From Gracilaria domingensis (taxonomy: Eukaryota; Rhodophyta; Florideophyceae; Gracilariales; Gracilariaceae), in contig VCMS01000232.1 in the NCBI GenBank assembly GCA_022539475.1, positions 1-64,000 of the forward strand: a DNA stretch of 64,000 bases. Direction: 5' to 3'. The notes beneath the pieces are model-generated. The model saw only the letters and a program-made list of their open reading frames with translations, ran no database searches and was not told the origin of the DNA. This document shows positions 53,100 through 63,634 of the stretch, piece after piece. The position numbers and the translations under genes were made by a program. Position 1 is the stretch's first letter, and every line of letters starts with the position of its first letter.

Positions 53100-54325
53100 C
53101 CATGCACAAAAGGTCTTTTTCGTATGCAATTCAGATGCTCACGTGAAACCTTTGACCTATTGCTTTATCTGTCAATGCAGAAAATTAATACTTTCAGCAG
53201 GGTTTCCGTGCGGACTGCAACGGTCTCTTGCTTTTCGTCAACTCGCGTATGAAATCCCAGCTGATGCCTGTGATGAAAGTTTTCGTGTATCGAAGACTGT
53301 TGGTTTCAAACCTCTAAAAGAGTTCTGCAAGAATGTCGTTAACCAGTTCGCCGCGGAGTTTTTACGCCCACCAAATGAAGAAAATTTGAAGAGAATTGAA
53401 TCCAGGTTTTCCAAATTCAGCTTTCCTGGTTGCATTAGTTGCCTTGATTGTTCTAGTTCAGAGTGGGAAAAAGTTTCCTACTGCACTACAAAGTATATAT
53501 TGATAAGAAACCTATACTGCGGATGGAAGTTACATTTGACAGGGGCTTATTAATAAGGCATGTTTCGTTTGGGTACTCGGAACGCGGAATGATCTAAACA
53601 TTATGGATCTAAGTCTGTTCTTCGCCAATTTTCTTTCGGGATTGTTTCCAAAGGCTAATTCACTGTACAGGATTAACTAGAATCTCTTTGATTGGTTTCA
53701 TTTGCTTACGGATGGAGTCTATCTTCCTTTCCGGGTCCTTATGCAAACTATGCAGAGCCATATTACCCGAGAGAAAAATGTTTACTCAATGCGGCAGGAG
53801 GCTGTACGAAAGGCTGTTGAACGCGTGTTTGGTGTACTGTTGGCGCGATTCAGTATACGCAAGTACCCCGCAAATCTTTTCGAACGCAGTGATCTGATTC
53901 CGATATTAAAATTATGTGTTATAATTCACAACATGGCTTTTGTTGAAGAACGAACTTCTTACGCCAGTGATGGTGCTGGCGAGATGCGTATGACGAACAA
54001 AGAACTACACGCCCTGTTGGACATTACATTGTCCCCCATTCATGAGATAGATGCAATGCGAGCGTTTCGTGCGCGGTACGGAAGTATCAGCAATGATGCA
54101 ATGAATAAGGACGCACGCAGACATCTCATGGGTTCTTTAATTAGTCATATAAAGGAGTGCAGTTTACTGGGTTCACGATCTGAAGTATGTCGGGGTTGGA
54201 GTTCCGCTTGGTTGGGCTGCCTTCGGTCTTGTGCATCACCTTCCGGAATGAGCGTCTCTTTTTCTGATATTTGGTTTGCAAGCGTTTTCTCTATATCGTT
54301 CAAGATTAACTCCTTCAAGTGCTAA
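53100..54325 (+). pseudogene. PIF/Harbinger transposase relic 2
   Basis: The reading covers LAYEIPADACDESFRVSKTV, FCKNVVNQFAAEFLRPPNEE and FPGCISCLDCSSSEWEK, matching the plant-like Harbinger transposase up to the first aspartate. A frameshift near 53195, two adjacent TAA codons at 53551-53556 and a shift near 53585 follow. The next frame has RNDLNIMDLSLFFANFLSG (second aspartate), a TAG near 53678, LLTDGVYLPFRVLM and QEAVRKAVERVFGVLLARFSI with the glutamate. The open C-terminal part runs from 53702 to 54325. It overlaps the minus-strand ORF ending at 54315 by 11 bases, the tail-to-tail layout of a two-gene Harbinger element. The copy is inactive. Confidence 0.8.
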
Positions 54326-55121
54326 TGTCCATATTGAGTAAATGGAGATGATAACGTTCTCCATCTTGTTCGTATTCGATATCAATGTATTTCTGCTTAC
54401 GTAAATGCGTTTCATGTATAATGTCGAGATGCATCCTTTTCAGTTTATTTCTCTCGATAGAAGCCTCACCGAGTATTTTCATTCCACTAGCCCCTTTGTC
54501 CAAGCACGCAACCAACTTCGCTTTCAACTTCGCCCTCTTTGTTCCAATAGGCCTTTCATCTCCCCTTGCATCCTTCTTATCTTCCACCTCCATGGCGACC
54601 TTCCTCACCATTGGCGAGACACACAGCTCCAGATTTGGTGTGGTTGAATAGTCGCTCTTCACCGTGTCACCATCGTCGGCAGCTACAAAAGTACACGGTC
54701 TATGTCCCAAATCGTTGCTTTTCTTTTGAACACTATTCTCATTACGAGCGCCAGTGAGATCCTTTGTATTGTGAACGGCAGCAGGTGTACGGTTTTTAGT
54801 CTGCCTTATGTCACTGAATAGCGTAGCTTCCGCCATCCATTTCCACACGGCCACGAACTTAAAGGATGGTCCTACAAACACTGATTGTCTTCTATCAATA
54901 GCTCTGTACACGTCCACCAAAGAAGTTGCTCCATTATACAAAGCGATGGCTCCTCTCATTATATCCTGTTCTCGAAGAATTCCCGCTCGTTTTGCCGTAA
55001 CCACCTTATGTAACATGCTTCGAACTTTCTTATTTGCTTCTTGACGTTTTTTATAGTGCGAAAGCACCGCTTGCTGTCGAGATTCCCCGTACTTTGGTCC
55101 AACAAATTCACTACCAGACAA
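54315..55121 (-). CDS. Harbinger-associated ORF, 268 aa
   Basis: The ATG at 55121 (MSGSEFVGPKYGESRQQ) opens an uninterrupted 268-residue protein with a TGA stop, convergent with the transposase relic. It is basic with helical segments (LSHYKKRQEANKKVRSMLHK, DVYRAIDRRQSVFVGPSFKF) and a C-terminal part of KRAKLKAKLVACLDKGASG and a tail HLRKQKYIDIEYEQDGERYH. I cannot identify a Myb/SANT fold with certainty, but a small basic partner in this position is typical of PIF/Harbinger elements, where it helps the transposase bind DNA. The ORF is intact while the transposase is decayed. Its upstream flank is repeat R. Confidence 0.6.
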   Translation of the reverse strand: MSGSEFVGPKYGESRQQAVLSHYKKRQEANKKVRSMLHKVVTAKRAGILREQDIMRGAIALYNGATSLVDVYRAIDRRQSVFVGPSFKFVAVWKWMAEATLFSDIRQTKNRTPAAVHNTKDLTGARNENSVQKKSNDLGHRPCTFVAADDGDTVKSDYSTTPNLELCVSPMVRKVAMEVEDKKDARGDERPIGTKRAKLKAKLVACLDKGASGMKILGEASIERNKLKRMHLDIIHETHLRKQKYIDIEYEQDGERYHLHLLNMDIST

Positions 55122-55640
55122 TACAGTCCAGCAGTAGGTGTTAAAGTTCTGGTTCCCGAAGGAACTAGACTACTCTCACAGATGTAACCGTCGACTCCGG
55201 CTCTCGAAAGAGCTGTATCCGGCTAAAACTGCCAACTCCACTTCCAGAATAGGTTGATGTCAGACGCATGTACGCACCAGGCACTACGTGGTTCTTTAAA
55301 TATTCTTTTAGCAGTTGCTGCGCAAGAGTTGCGCGGTTTCCCGCTCCGCTTTGCGTAAGAATTGGATTCTAGTTTCCTTTATTGATAGTCGATAATGATG
55401 ATCAGGTAATCGTAGAGAAGCTGGCTATCTGCTGTAAAAGCTTTCCATTAATACTATTTCTATACTTCTTTCTTGTTGGGTGTCATTCAATGAAATGAAC
55501 ACTTCATCTTGTTTTCAACTGCTTCCTGTCATTATAAGAACCACACAAGACATACAAATACTTATGATATCCAACAAATAATCATATGACTTCTTCCAAT
55601 TGCGTGTCCCACATATGAGCGGCCACGAAACATAATGAAA
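55085..55640 (+). repeat. Dispersed repeat R, copy 2
   Basis: It aligns with 16330-16895 along its length. It covers the first codons and the upstream flank of the ORF 54315-55121. Its presence without the transposase at 16.3 kb suggests a deleted sibling element there. Confidence 0.75.
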
Positions 55641-56143
55641 ATTTTCATTGATGTATTCGACATTTGATCTGTCCGTTGCAGAGCGTTTGGGTTATAATGC
55701 TCATCGCTTCGAATCCTCGCACTTAGCAAGCGCTTATACCCTCTTCAATCTTGCTTTGAAAAGCAGCAGTCTTCTGTCCTCTTCTTCTACGACGATCTTG
55801 GGAGGAAGAAGTAAACGCCTGTGGGGCAAGCGGTGATTCGGTTGCCGTCTATTGCTTTCTAGTATCTATCGCTGCCACGCTCGTAAGAGGAAGTGCAATG
55901 TTCATGCAACACATCCACGAGTTCATCTACGAGATCAGAAATTCCACAAAGGCGACAGTGTTTCCCGAGTTTGGCACGAACTCTTCAAGGGAAATCGTTT
56001 CGAAGCAGCGGGTTCAGCGACAGCCACGGCGCAGATTTATCGAATGTCCAGAGCTGAAATTCCATGCTCCTAGTGCATCTCACACAAAAATTACCATGCA
56101 AAAATGGAAATTCTAAAGCAATTAGTACAGTGCGCAAAGATAA
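55641..56143. other. Unassigned region before E3
   Basis: Short frames only (for example 55852-56073). The right end of the Harbinger-type element should lie here, but I could not identify a terminal inverted repeat. A TTCGAATCC block at 55709 recalls a tRNA T-arm, but no cloverleaf folds around it. Confidence 0.35.
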
Positions 56144-57978
56144 TCAGTGCTTTGAGAAGCGAGCTTCTCAAATAATAAAACCCGCAAAACTTCTTAGAGA
56201 ACCCAGTTGGCGCTTGAGTCAATATTAACATAACGAAAGTTTGAGCTGGGTCACTTAAAGATGTTCTAAAACTAAGGATTGTTGTATTCTATAAAGGTAT
56301 TCCTTCAAATTCTGCTGTTAAGGTTACTCTTTTTTGGTGGCAAACGACGCGGGTGTTTACAGACCTTTACCGTTGCCTCTCGTAGCAGAAAGAGAATCAG
56401 GGTAGAACAACCAGTTACTCAAAAAGACCAGCGTGGGCCCAGAATATACCAAAGAAATAAACAGAATATACTCGAGTGAAGGTTTTTGAATAAGAAAAGA
56501 AAGCAAAGAAGAAAGCTGTCTGAAAGCCACCGAATGAGAAGAATAGAACGAAGCACAACAACAAACTGCACGCGAATTCTGCAGCCAAGCTTATCTCTGC
56601 GCGTCCAGAGACAAGCGTGTAGACTTCCTACGAGACGTCCCAAGAAAAGTTACTACCTGAAGACAAGTCTTCACTCTATTCCCAAGCTAGTCTCTCGCAG
56701 AAGACGTTACGCGGCGCTCAACTGAAATCCCGACCGACAGCTTCCCGTCCAGCAACTAGGTCCGTGGAGCACCAGGTCTCTCGACCGACACCGTTATCCG
56801 AGCCGAAGCTCCGGTGGGGCTCACTGACGACGAAGAAGCCTTTGGTACACACTACCGGATTCCTGTCCACGCCTAGGGCGCTTCGACCAGTACTGGGATT
56901 TAGATGAGAAGAGCACTGCTCGCACAAAGCGCGCAAGCACAAACAAGGTTAGTGAGGCACGGAGACCTAAACAAAATAATAACTTACTTATATGCATTGC
57001 CCAATATATTGGGGAAAGGTTAATAGTAGTGGATAAATGTTGAACGCAATGTTGTGTTGGGTCGAGACACCGTTCGGCGTCTCTGAGACCCTTAGTATAG
57101 AGTTCTGAACCCTTCTACATGGGTTCTAAACTCAATAAAGCATAAAAGTTACTAGTATAACGCAGTAGTACTCCTACATCTATCACAGTAGGCACAACGG
57201 GAGTGCAGAGAGAGCCTATTGGCTGATTTAGTACACGTGTGGTTGCGTCAATGCAATCCACGTGCGCTAAGTCACGATGTGCTCTCTGCTGTACTGCCAC
57301 GTGTGGAGTGCCTGCAAGAATTCAAACATAGAAAAATCCATACTGAAGCATCAACGCGCACATGCAGTAAGATCCCACTTCACAGTTACCTCTTTCGAAT
57401 GATGCCGTAAGATTCTTTTGCGTTTGCACATAAAATCGATAAAAATTAGCATTGCCTTTATAGCGAAAATTTAAGACATGTTTGAAGTAAAAATTGAAAC
57501 TTTTAGTAAATTTAGAATTTTCAATTGACAGACAACGTACTTATGACCATGCTTTCGATGAACACTGCCAACAATTTGGTGTTGTCTATAGATTTTTTGA
57601 GTATACTATTAGTAAGAAATGGGTAAGGGTTTGGACATATGTTACAGGCAAATCCCAATGCACTTCATACAAGGATTTTTTTGCTTACTTTTAATTTGTT
57701 GGATTTGTTGTGATCTATTGTTGGTTATCTCTCCAAAAAGAGACTTAAATGCGCTGTGTGACACGGCGTATATTTTTAACAGTTTTTTGTGTGTTCTGCT
57801 ACTGTTTTGAAAGAAAAGAAGACGTGCTATGTATAGAATGGGCCATTTTACAGTGTCCCAATTTGCTAACTATAGTTGCCAGAAAGGGATGATAAGATGT
57901 TTTAAAACAACATTTTTTTCGAGACTAGCTCTAAATTAGATTACAATTGCTTCAGTACCTAGAGAGAAAGAGCTTTGC
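56144..57978 (-). mobile_element. Non-autonomous Helitron-like element E3
   Basis: On the minus strand it begins GCAAAGCTCTTTC (57978 leftward) after a host A, and ends with a GAAGTTTTGC inverted repeat (56193-56184), hairpin GAGAAGC/GCTTCTC (56154-56169), AAAGCACTGA and a host T. The GCGCTGTGTGACACGGCG palindrome lies at about 57752-57769. The body contains GC-richer sequence (56560-56950) with short arginine-rich frames (for example 56486-56725) that are not recognisable, and a small inverted repeat GAGAC/GTCTC near 57062-57083. Confidence 0.5.
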
Positions 57979-58524
57979 TCTTAAGTTACAAATTGTGTCA
58001 GCATTCTTGAGAACCACAAACCAGAGCATGAAAACTTTGTAGAGTAAAAAGCACAGTACGAGTCACATTTCTCCACAGTTATTATTCTGCTTCTTGTCTT
58101 GAGGCAGACACACGAAGGTCCAAAGCAGACAGTAGCTTACCTCCACAGTAATCCAAATGGTTTAGCTTGCAAGCGGTACAAATATGATATCTTTCTATAA
58201 TCTTCCTGCTACAGCAAGACCGATTACGTTCAGCTTGAATGCTGCATGGTGTTCTATAGAGTGTTCTGGGCGACGTTCAAAGATTTTCTTATAAAGTTGC
58301 GCTTTGATGAAAAGTGACAAACCACAAAGCTTCAATGTCACCATGTGTGCGGTTGCATTCCAACCATCACACTTTGCTCTCATTATTTATCTGCGTTCAC
58401 CACTCGGCGCGCACTCCAGCGCATGTTGGCATGCTGCTTTGTCCCTGCCTGGAACAGCTGTATTTGTTGTTCTGATGCTCGTTGTCCTAAACTCCTATCC
58501 GAAATACTTCTCGTAAACCACGTA
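57979..58524. other. Spacer between E3 and E4
   Basis: A minus-strand frame at 58195-58383 (62 codons) has no motif. No gene seen. Confidence 0.45.
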
Positions 58525-59306
58525 TCAGCGCTTTGAGGAGCGCACTTCTCAAAGTAAAAGACACAAACCTCCTATAAAAATTAGGCCTTGGTACGACTTT
58601 TTCTTAATTAAATCTTTCTATGTGAAATTAATGCCCTTCTTTCTAAGTGAATTTTGGATTTAATAGTAGACTAATGTTGCCCTCACAAAAAGCAAAACGA
58701 TTGCCTTGTATTCTCAATCTTTTTTACTTACGTTCATGTAACATAAAAACAGGCATATTTTAGTTTGATTAGCCAAATTGCTTAAAATATTGTTCAAAGC
58801 AAGAATAAAATATTGCATAGAAGACTTGTGTAGAAGATAACTTATTCTTACGATGCTTTTGAAAATTTACATAGAAAGAATGTGACTATCCTCTTCATTG
58901 TTTTGGAGTCATTAGTAGAACCTAATTTTAAACTTGCATATGAAAGAAAATCACCTTTGGATACTACCTTAGATGCATCTCCCAAATTTGTGCATGGAAG
59001 GATTTGGTTTTTTTCGAAATCTAATTTTCTTGGTATAATAGTGATCTACTCTGAGGAAGCCTGCAAAAAGCTCCGAAGTGCGCCATGTGACACGGCGAAG
59101 TTTTGAAAGATTTTTATTTGATCATTGTCATTTGTTTGATACAAGCAAGAGCGTTCTATATATAAGCGCGCAGTTGTTGTCAGTGTACCAACACCGTAGG
59201 CAGATTACTAAGATTTCTATTTCAGCTAGTACTTTTGCTATTTTGACTTGTAATGGCTTTACATTTTGAGCTGATTGCAAAGTTTCTGTGCGAATAGGAG
59301 CTTTGC
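58525..59306 (-). mobile_element. Non-autonomous Helitron-like element E4
   Basis: This is the shortest family member, 782 bp. On the minus strand it begins GCAAAGCTCCTATTC (59306 leftward) and ends with CAAACCTCC-type inverted repeat near 58564, a hairpin GAGGAGC/GCTTCTC-like at 58535-58550, AAAGCGCTGA and a host T. About 350 bp of its right half (58960-59306) align with 19260-19603 in E1, including GGATACTACC, CATCTCCCAAA and the GTGTGACACGGCG palindrome (about 59078-59097). Confidence 0.6.
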
Positions 59307-59422
59307 TTTGATTCTTTTTCAAGCTTGCAGTAGAAGTAGCCAATGCCCTGGTTGTGAGGCTGAATATCTCACTTGGTGTTGCCTTCTGTGGCACGTTCAT
59401 GCTTGTACTTGCCAAAGTGCTT

Positions 59423-59549
59423 GGTGTCACGCTCAGGCACTCTTCGCGGTCGCACCTGGTGACACGCTCAGGCTTGCATTCGCCATTGCAGGTGTTGACA
59501 CGCTCAGGTTCGTACTCGCCGTCGCGCTTGGTGACACGCTTGGCTTGCC
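59423..59549. repeat. 36-bp minisatellite encoding a 12-residue repeat
   Basis: Four copies of a unit with GGTG(T/A)CACGCTCAGG recur with a period of 36 bases. Because 36 is a multiple of three, the minus-strand frame (59568-59128, 146 codons) repeats 12 residues: RVTKRDGEYEPE, RVNTCNGECKPE, RVTRCDREECLS. The downstream part of that frame runs into E4, so it may not be a gene. Confidence 0.7.
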
Positions 59550-61307
59550 CTAACTGTTGCGCTATCAACGCCTTTACTGACTCGGGATATGTTGAGGCTT
59601 GTGTCGTTGCCTATGCGTGGGTGCATTGCCAGCCATATCTCCTTGTTTTGCTCGAAACCAAATTCGAGAACCATTTGAACCAAATTGGTTATCAGATTTA
59701 GTTTGGATTGAGATTTTGGTTTGGACGAGATCAGATACAATCAACCATGATTGACGTGCGGACCACACAGCTGCCCACGCGCTCATAGTTTTAATTCTAC
59801 TTAAGCAGTAAAGAGGGAGAGAGAAACACGCCTCAACTCCCCAGCACCTTCTTGGATCTCATGTACCCCCAAGTTGTGAGGTAGTTACTGGCATAGATCG
59901 CAGTTGCGCCTACATATAGCGCATGCTATTTAGCGCATCACCATCGCTCTACGCGCAAATCTACCATTTTCTTTCCAGATCACTTCTCTTCTCATTCGTT
60001 ACGAGTTTCTGCCTGTACTCCACCCCATACAGTCAACCCCTCTGTAGCGCAATGCCCGCAAGCAGGAAAACACCACGAAGACGTTCGGGATCTTCCTCTA
60101 CTGAGGGCAACCTAGAGAGCAGAGCCTCTCTGTAATGGCACAACTAGCCGGGTGTAAGACCGGGGCCAAACCATCAGGACGGGGCGTTGAGAGTTGAGCA
60201 TAGAAGTGTGACTCAAACGTAAGTGTAGCAGCCTCGAAATAGGGACGAAACCACAGAGTGGGGAAAGGGAAAGAAAGGGAAAGAGAAAGAGATAAGAGAG
60301 GTACGGCGTATCACCGGAGTATTCTCTATACAGAGTCGAACACAAAAAACAAAGGTGAAACACTCCCAAAGCTGGGTTCTGCGGGGACGTAGGGTGGATA
60401 GCTGCACCTTGACAACGGAGAGCCCCTCCATTAAGGAGTTGTGCACCGCCGAAGGCGAGAGTGGCTAGAGCCAAAATCCTTGAAGTAATCACTCTGGTTT
60501 CCGGGAACTCTACTGGTGCGACGGCGGCAACGCCGTCGCACTATGTAGTGTCCTCACTAAAATTAATAAATAATATTAACTAAACGCCCCACTAATTGTG
60601 GCAAACGCCCACGTGTAGTGGCCAACCTCCCCTCAGCTCCACCGTGTCCCACGTGTCCGAACCATCTCGATGGCAACCACTAGTTATTACTTGTCATGTA
60701 CTGGTGTGTACCAGGCAAACCCGTGAACGGGAATTATGACTAAGTCCCGAGATTATGACCGGAACTGCAGGTGAAAAGGTTTTGTCTTGGCACTCCCTTA
60801 CATGCTCTCGGGATTTTCTTGACACTCTTTCGAAGCAGAGACAGAAGAATCCGGAAGGACTCACTCATACGGAGTCACAAATTGGCCAGAAGCCTGTAGT
60901 TGGCTCCTCCGAACTTTTGCCACAAACGGAGAAATCCAACCAGACTTGCCTGAGCTGAGAAATCTCCGTCAAAGCGAGACTGAAAGGGAAACTGACTACA
61001 GTACTAGGCTTCGCGGAGCGTTCAAACGCTCTGGCTACGTTCATTCGAAGTACGAAATCTGCACCTTCTAACGACCTGTGAACTTGAGGCAGTTAAACCA
61101 ATGGTGTGCCTTTCTTTCTAATTCTCATTCCGTAAAATACATATTGGAGAATCCGCTTCGCTCTCCAGTTCGTCACAACATTGTGCCAAACTTCTGTCTT
61201 CTTTTTGTAGCATCGACGGTTGAGTATCTAAAGGCTCCTGAAATTCCCTTGGACGAATTTCTTCACCTTCGGCGATGAGGCTAGAATCCTGAGACGGGTG
61301 GCGCGCC
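59550..61307. other. No recognisable gene
   Basis: Short interrupted frames on both strands. A purine-rich simple tract lies at about 60255-60300 (GGGAAAG units). This should be the internal or 3' part of the LTR element that begins at the right edge, but I see no protease, RT or integrase. Confidence 0.4.
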
Positions 61308-63500
61308 TCAAGCCGCTCCTCTACGCGTTTTCCGACTAATGTTCTCCATTGGTGGTGTACACGTGACCACTGGCTTGCACTTCTTCTGGAACATCCGTTG
61401 GGTGTTCTGAGGTAGCATCATCCCTGGATTCGAAACTGCAGTAACCGTTGCAGCCTTGACCGGCGTTTCCATTGGTGTGGCGTACCTCGACGTGCCTGGT
61501 GACGATGTATACCGCGGAGCCTGACGGGTAAACATTACTTCGGAACGCCGTGCGTGGTAGTTATCGTTCCTTAAGGCGCATGTGTTTGTCCTTCGTTTCC
61601 TTCGGTAAGAACTTCATGCAATCGCATGAAGTAACCGTTGACAGGCAAATGTAGCAGGCCTGACAGGAGCGTTGGAAGACATCCCTTCGAGGTTGGATCG
61701 GAGAATACTTTGGTGTAGACTTTTCAAAAGGAATTGTTATTACAGTCGACGGTATGGAAGGCGCACCTGAGGGAGCTGAATTGAAAGAAACTACAAGAAC
61801 GTTTCCGTCGTTCTCGTATAAGGCTGAGACTCTGCTTCCCAAACTCTCAACCATATGAGCCTGGGGGATTTTCCTGACAGGTGTCGCTCTTCCCCTCGCG
61901 TCATTATCAGTTGACCAACGGGAAGTTCTATAGGTTTTTCCGTACCCTTCGGCATAGTTCACCAACTGCCTGTAGGAGAGGTTGAAATGGTTTATATGGT
62001 GATTTCGAACGTGCGTCCTGATGGCAGGCAGCAACTCAGCGATGAAGTGCTGCTTTCAGCCGATTCTCGGAGAACACATTCCCGCACCCATAGGCCTTTC
62101 TCCAAAGCTGGTCGGCGTAATCTTTCTCGGTTACATTCGAAACCTGCCTGTAGGATATAACTTTCTGATGGGCGTCCATAATGACGTCATCCGTCGCATA
62201 TGTTTCCAAAAGGTAGTGCACAACCTCCGGATAGGACCTAAAGAGTTCCAGATCGGTTGCATCGACGGGGTCCGTAGTTCCAGAGATCTTGGAAGCCACA
62301 TGGTCATGCGCTTGTCCATGGGGGAAAAACTGAAAAAGATACAGAGCGGCACCCTCGTGGACGCAGGTCTGATCACAGGCCGTGCGGAACAGACTGAGAA
62401 ACCTAAGGATAGAAATGGGGTCGGATCCCGAAAACTTTTCCATTAGGGTTAGCTGCAGCCGTTTGGCTTATCTGTAGACCTTTTGGCAAGCGAGCTGGAG
62501 TATCGAGCTGACGGATAGGCCAGGCGATACGTGCGATAGTCCAATACTCTCTTGAAGAGCTCATTAGTTGTTACCAACGATTTCAGGCGTCGAACAGCCG
62601 CCTCATACGTCTCTGAGTCACTGGAACTCTACGAATCCGAATCTAACTCGCTACTGCTGGAGTTCCTCCGGCTTTTCGTCTCGTTCTTCGACTTCTTCCT
62701 TTTGCTACTTCTCTTCTTCCTACGGTCAGAACTTCTAGCTTCCAATGGTAGCTCTTCATCTTCAGCCTCCAAACCAATGGTTGCTCAGGGGCCTTGGGCC
62801 CCGGTGTGCCTCAAGGGTGGCACGGCCATTAGGCCTTATTGCCGAGAGACGTCTCTATTGCCTCCTGGACGTGGGCTTAATTGGTCCACCTGTGGTTGAA
62901 CCCGGCGAGGGGCTGGCAAAGCAGCTGCTTCCGGTGGTTAGAAACGAGGTTTCCATACAGATACCAATGGAATACTTTGAATTCGACCCACAGAGGGCGG
63001 CGGGCCTACCTGGGCCGTCACCTCACGGCGGATACCTAAGGCAAGGGAGTCGACGAAACCGTCGTATTCGAGAACTTTTGGAAAGACACGTTCAGCCAGT
63101 TGGTAGGCGTGCTCTGCGAGAGCGACAAGGACTCGGAGATCCACAAGGGTTTCGAGTCGAGCGTCGAGCATCTCTCGAACCTTTGCCCATAAGACATCAG
63201 CAAGTCAATCGGTAGTTACGGAACCAACGTTTCTTGTGGTGCTGCCTGTGGTGTGTTGAGTTCTAAGCGGTATCTGTCGAGCCGTTCTCGGGGTCTTCCC
63301 GCCAAAGAGGCGTCACAATTAATCCTCTCGGGATTATCCACTGGTGTGAGGAGATTAACCTGTGGCTGCGAGCGGGTACTCCGACGGTCACTCGCGTTGT
63401 CCCCAGAAGTTCCGGCGACATCAGAGAGCGGTGGAGGAGTTCCAATGGCTTGAGCCACGGGTGTACGAGGGTCTTCTTGAATGGGTTGATTGTTATCCAT
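61308..63500 (-). pseudogene. LTR-element gag relic
   Basis: The ATG at 63500 opens MDNNQPIQEDPRTPVAQ. The reading then shifts between frames: MLDARLETLVDLRVLVALAE, a Ser/Arg-rich stretch, SETYEAAVRRLKSLVTTNEL, then MEKFSGSDPISILRFLSLF and YATDDVIMDAHQKVISYRQV. A frameshift at about 62034 leads to ELLPAIRTHVRNHHINHFNL and RQLVNYAEGYGKTYR, typical retrotransposon gag helices. CQACYICLSTVTSCDCMKF, with closely spaced cysteines, stands near the end. The last frame (61535-61308) is Pro/Thr-rich. At least three frameshifts are needed, so it is a relic. No polymerase is found to the left. Confidence 0.6.
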
Positions 63501-63634
63501 AATGGCCGTTGCTTGATATACCAGTCCGTCAGTAGTACAGATCCAATGGTAGAATTCCAGTAGTTCGTCTTTCCTGGAGGTCGTTCTTACCTTCCCTGCG
63601 TAATTCTAAGTCGGGAGACCAGGAATGTGGTAAA

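Noticed and set aside
2910-54325. Reassignment of TAA/TAG to glutamine
   Set aside because: Several relics have TAA or TAG at likely glutamine positions and host genes mostly end in TGA. However, the long intact genes (NB-ARC/WD40, IST1-like, hydrolase) contain many glutamines, all CAA or CAG, with no in-frame TAA/TAG, so the standard code is far more likely.
55690-55760. tRNA gene
   Set aside because: TTCGAATCC resembles a T-arm, but no matching D-arm, anticodon arm or acceptor stem could be paired around it.
52992-56195. The GCTTTGAGAAGC hairpins as terminal repeats of the Harbinger element
   Set aside because: At first 53022 and 56154 looked like terminal repeats around the Harbinger relic, but the same block also occurs at 17632 and 58535, always followed by CTGA-T toward the flank, which fits 3' ends of separate Helitron-like elements better.
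57054-57200. Short solo LTR
   Set aside because: TGTTGGG...CACAAC ends and an AATAAA are suggestive, but there is no target duplication and no second copy in the window.
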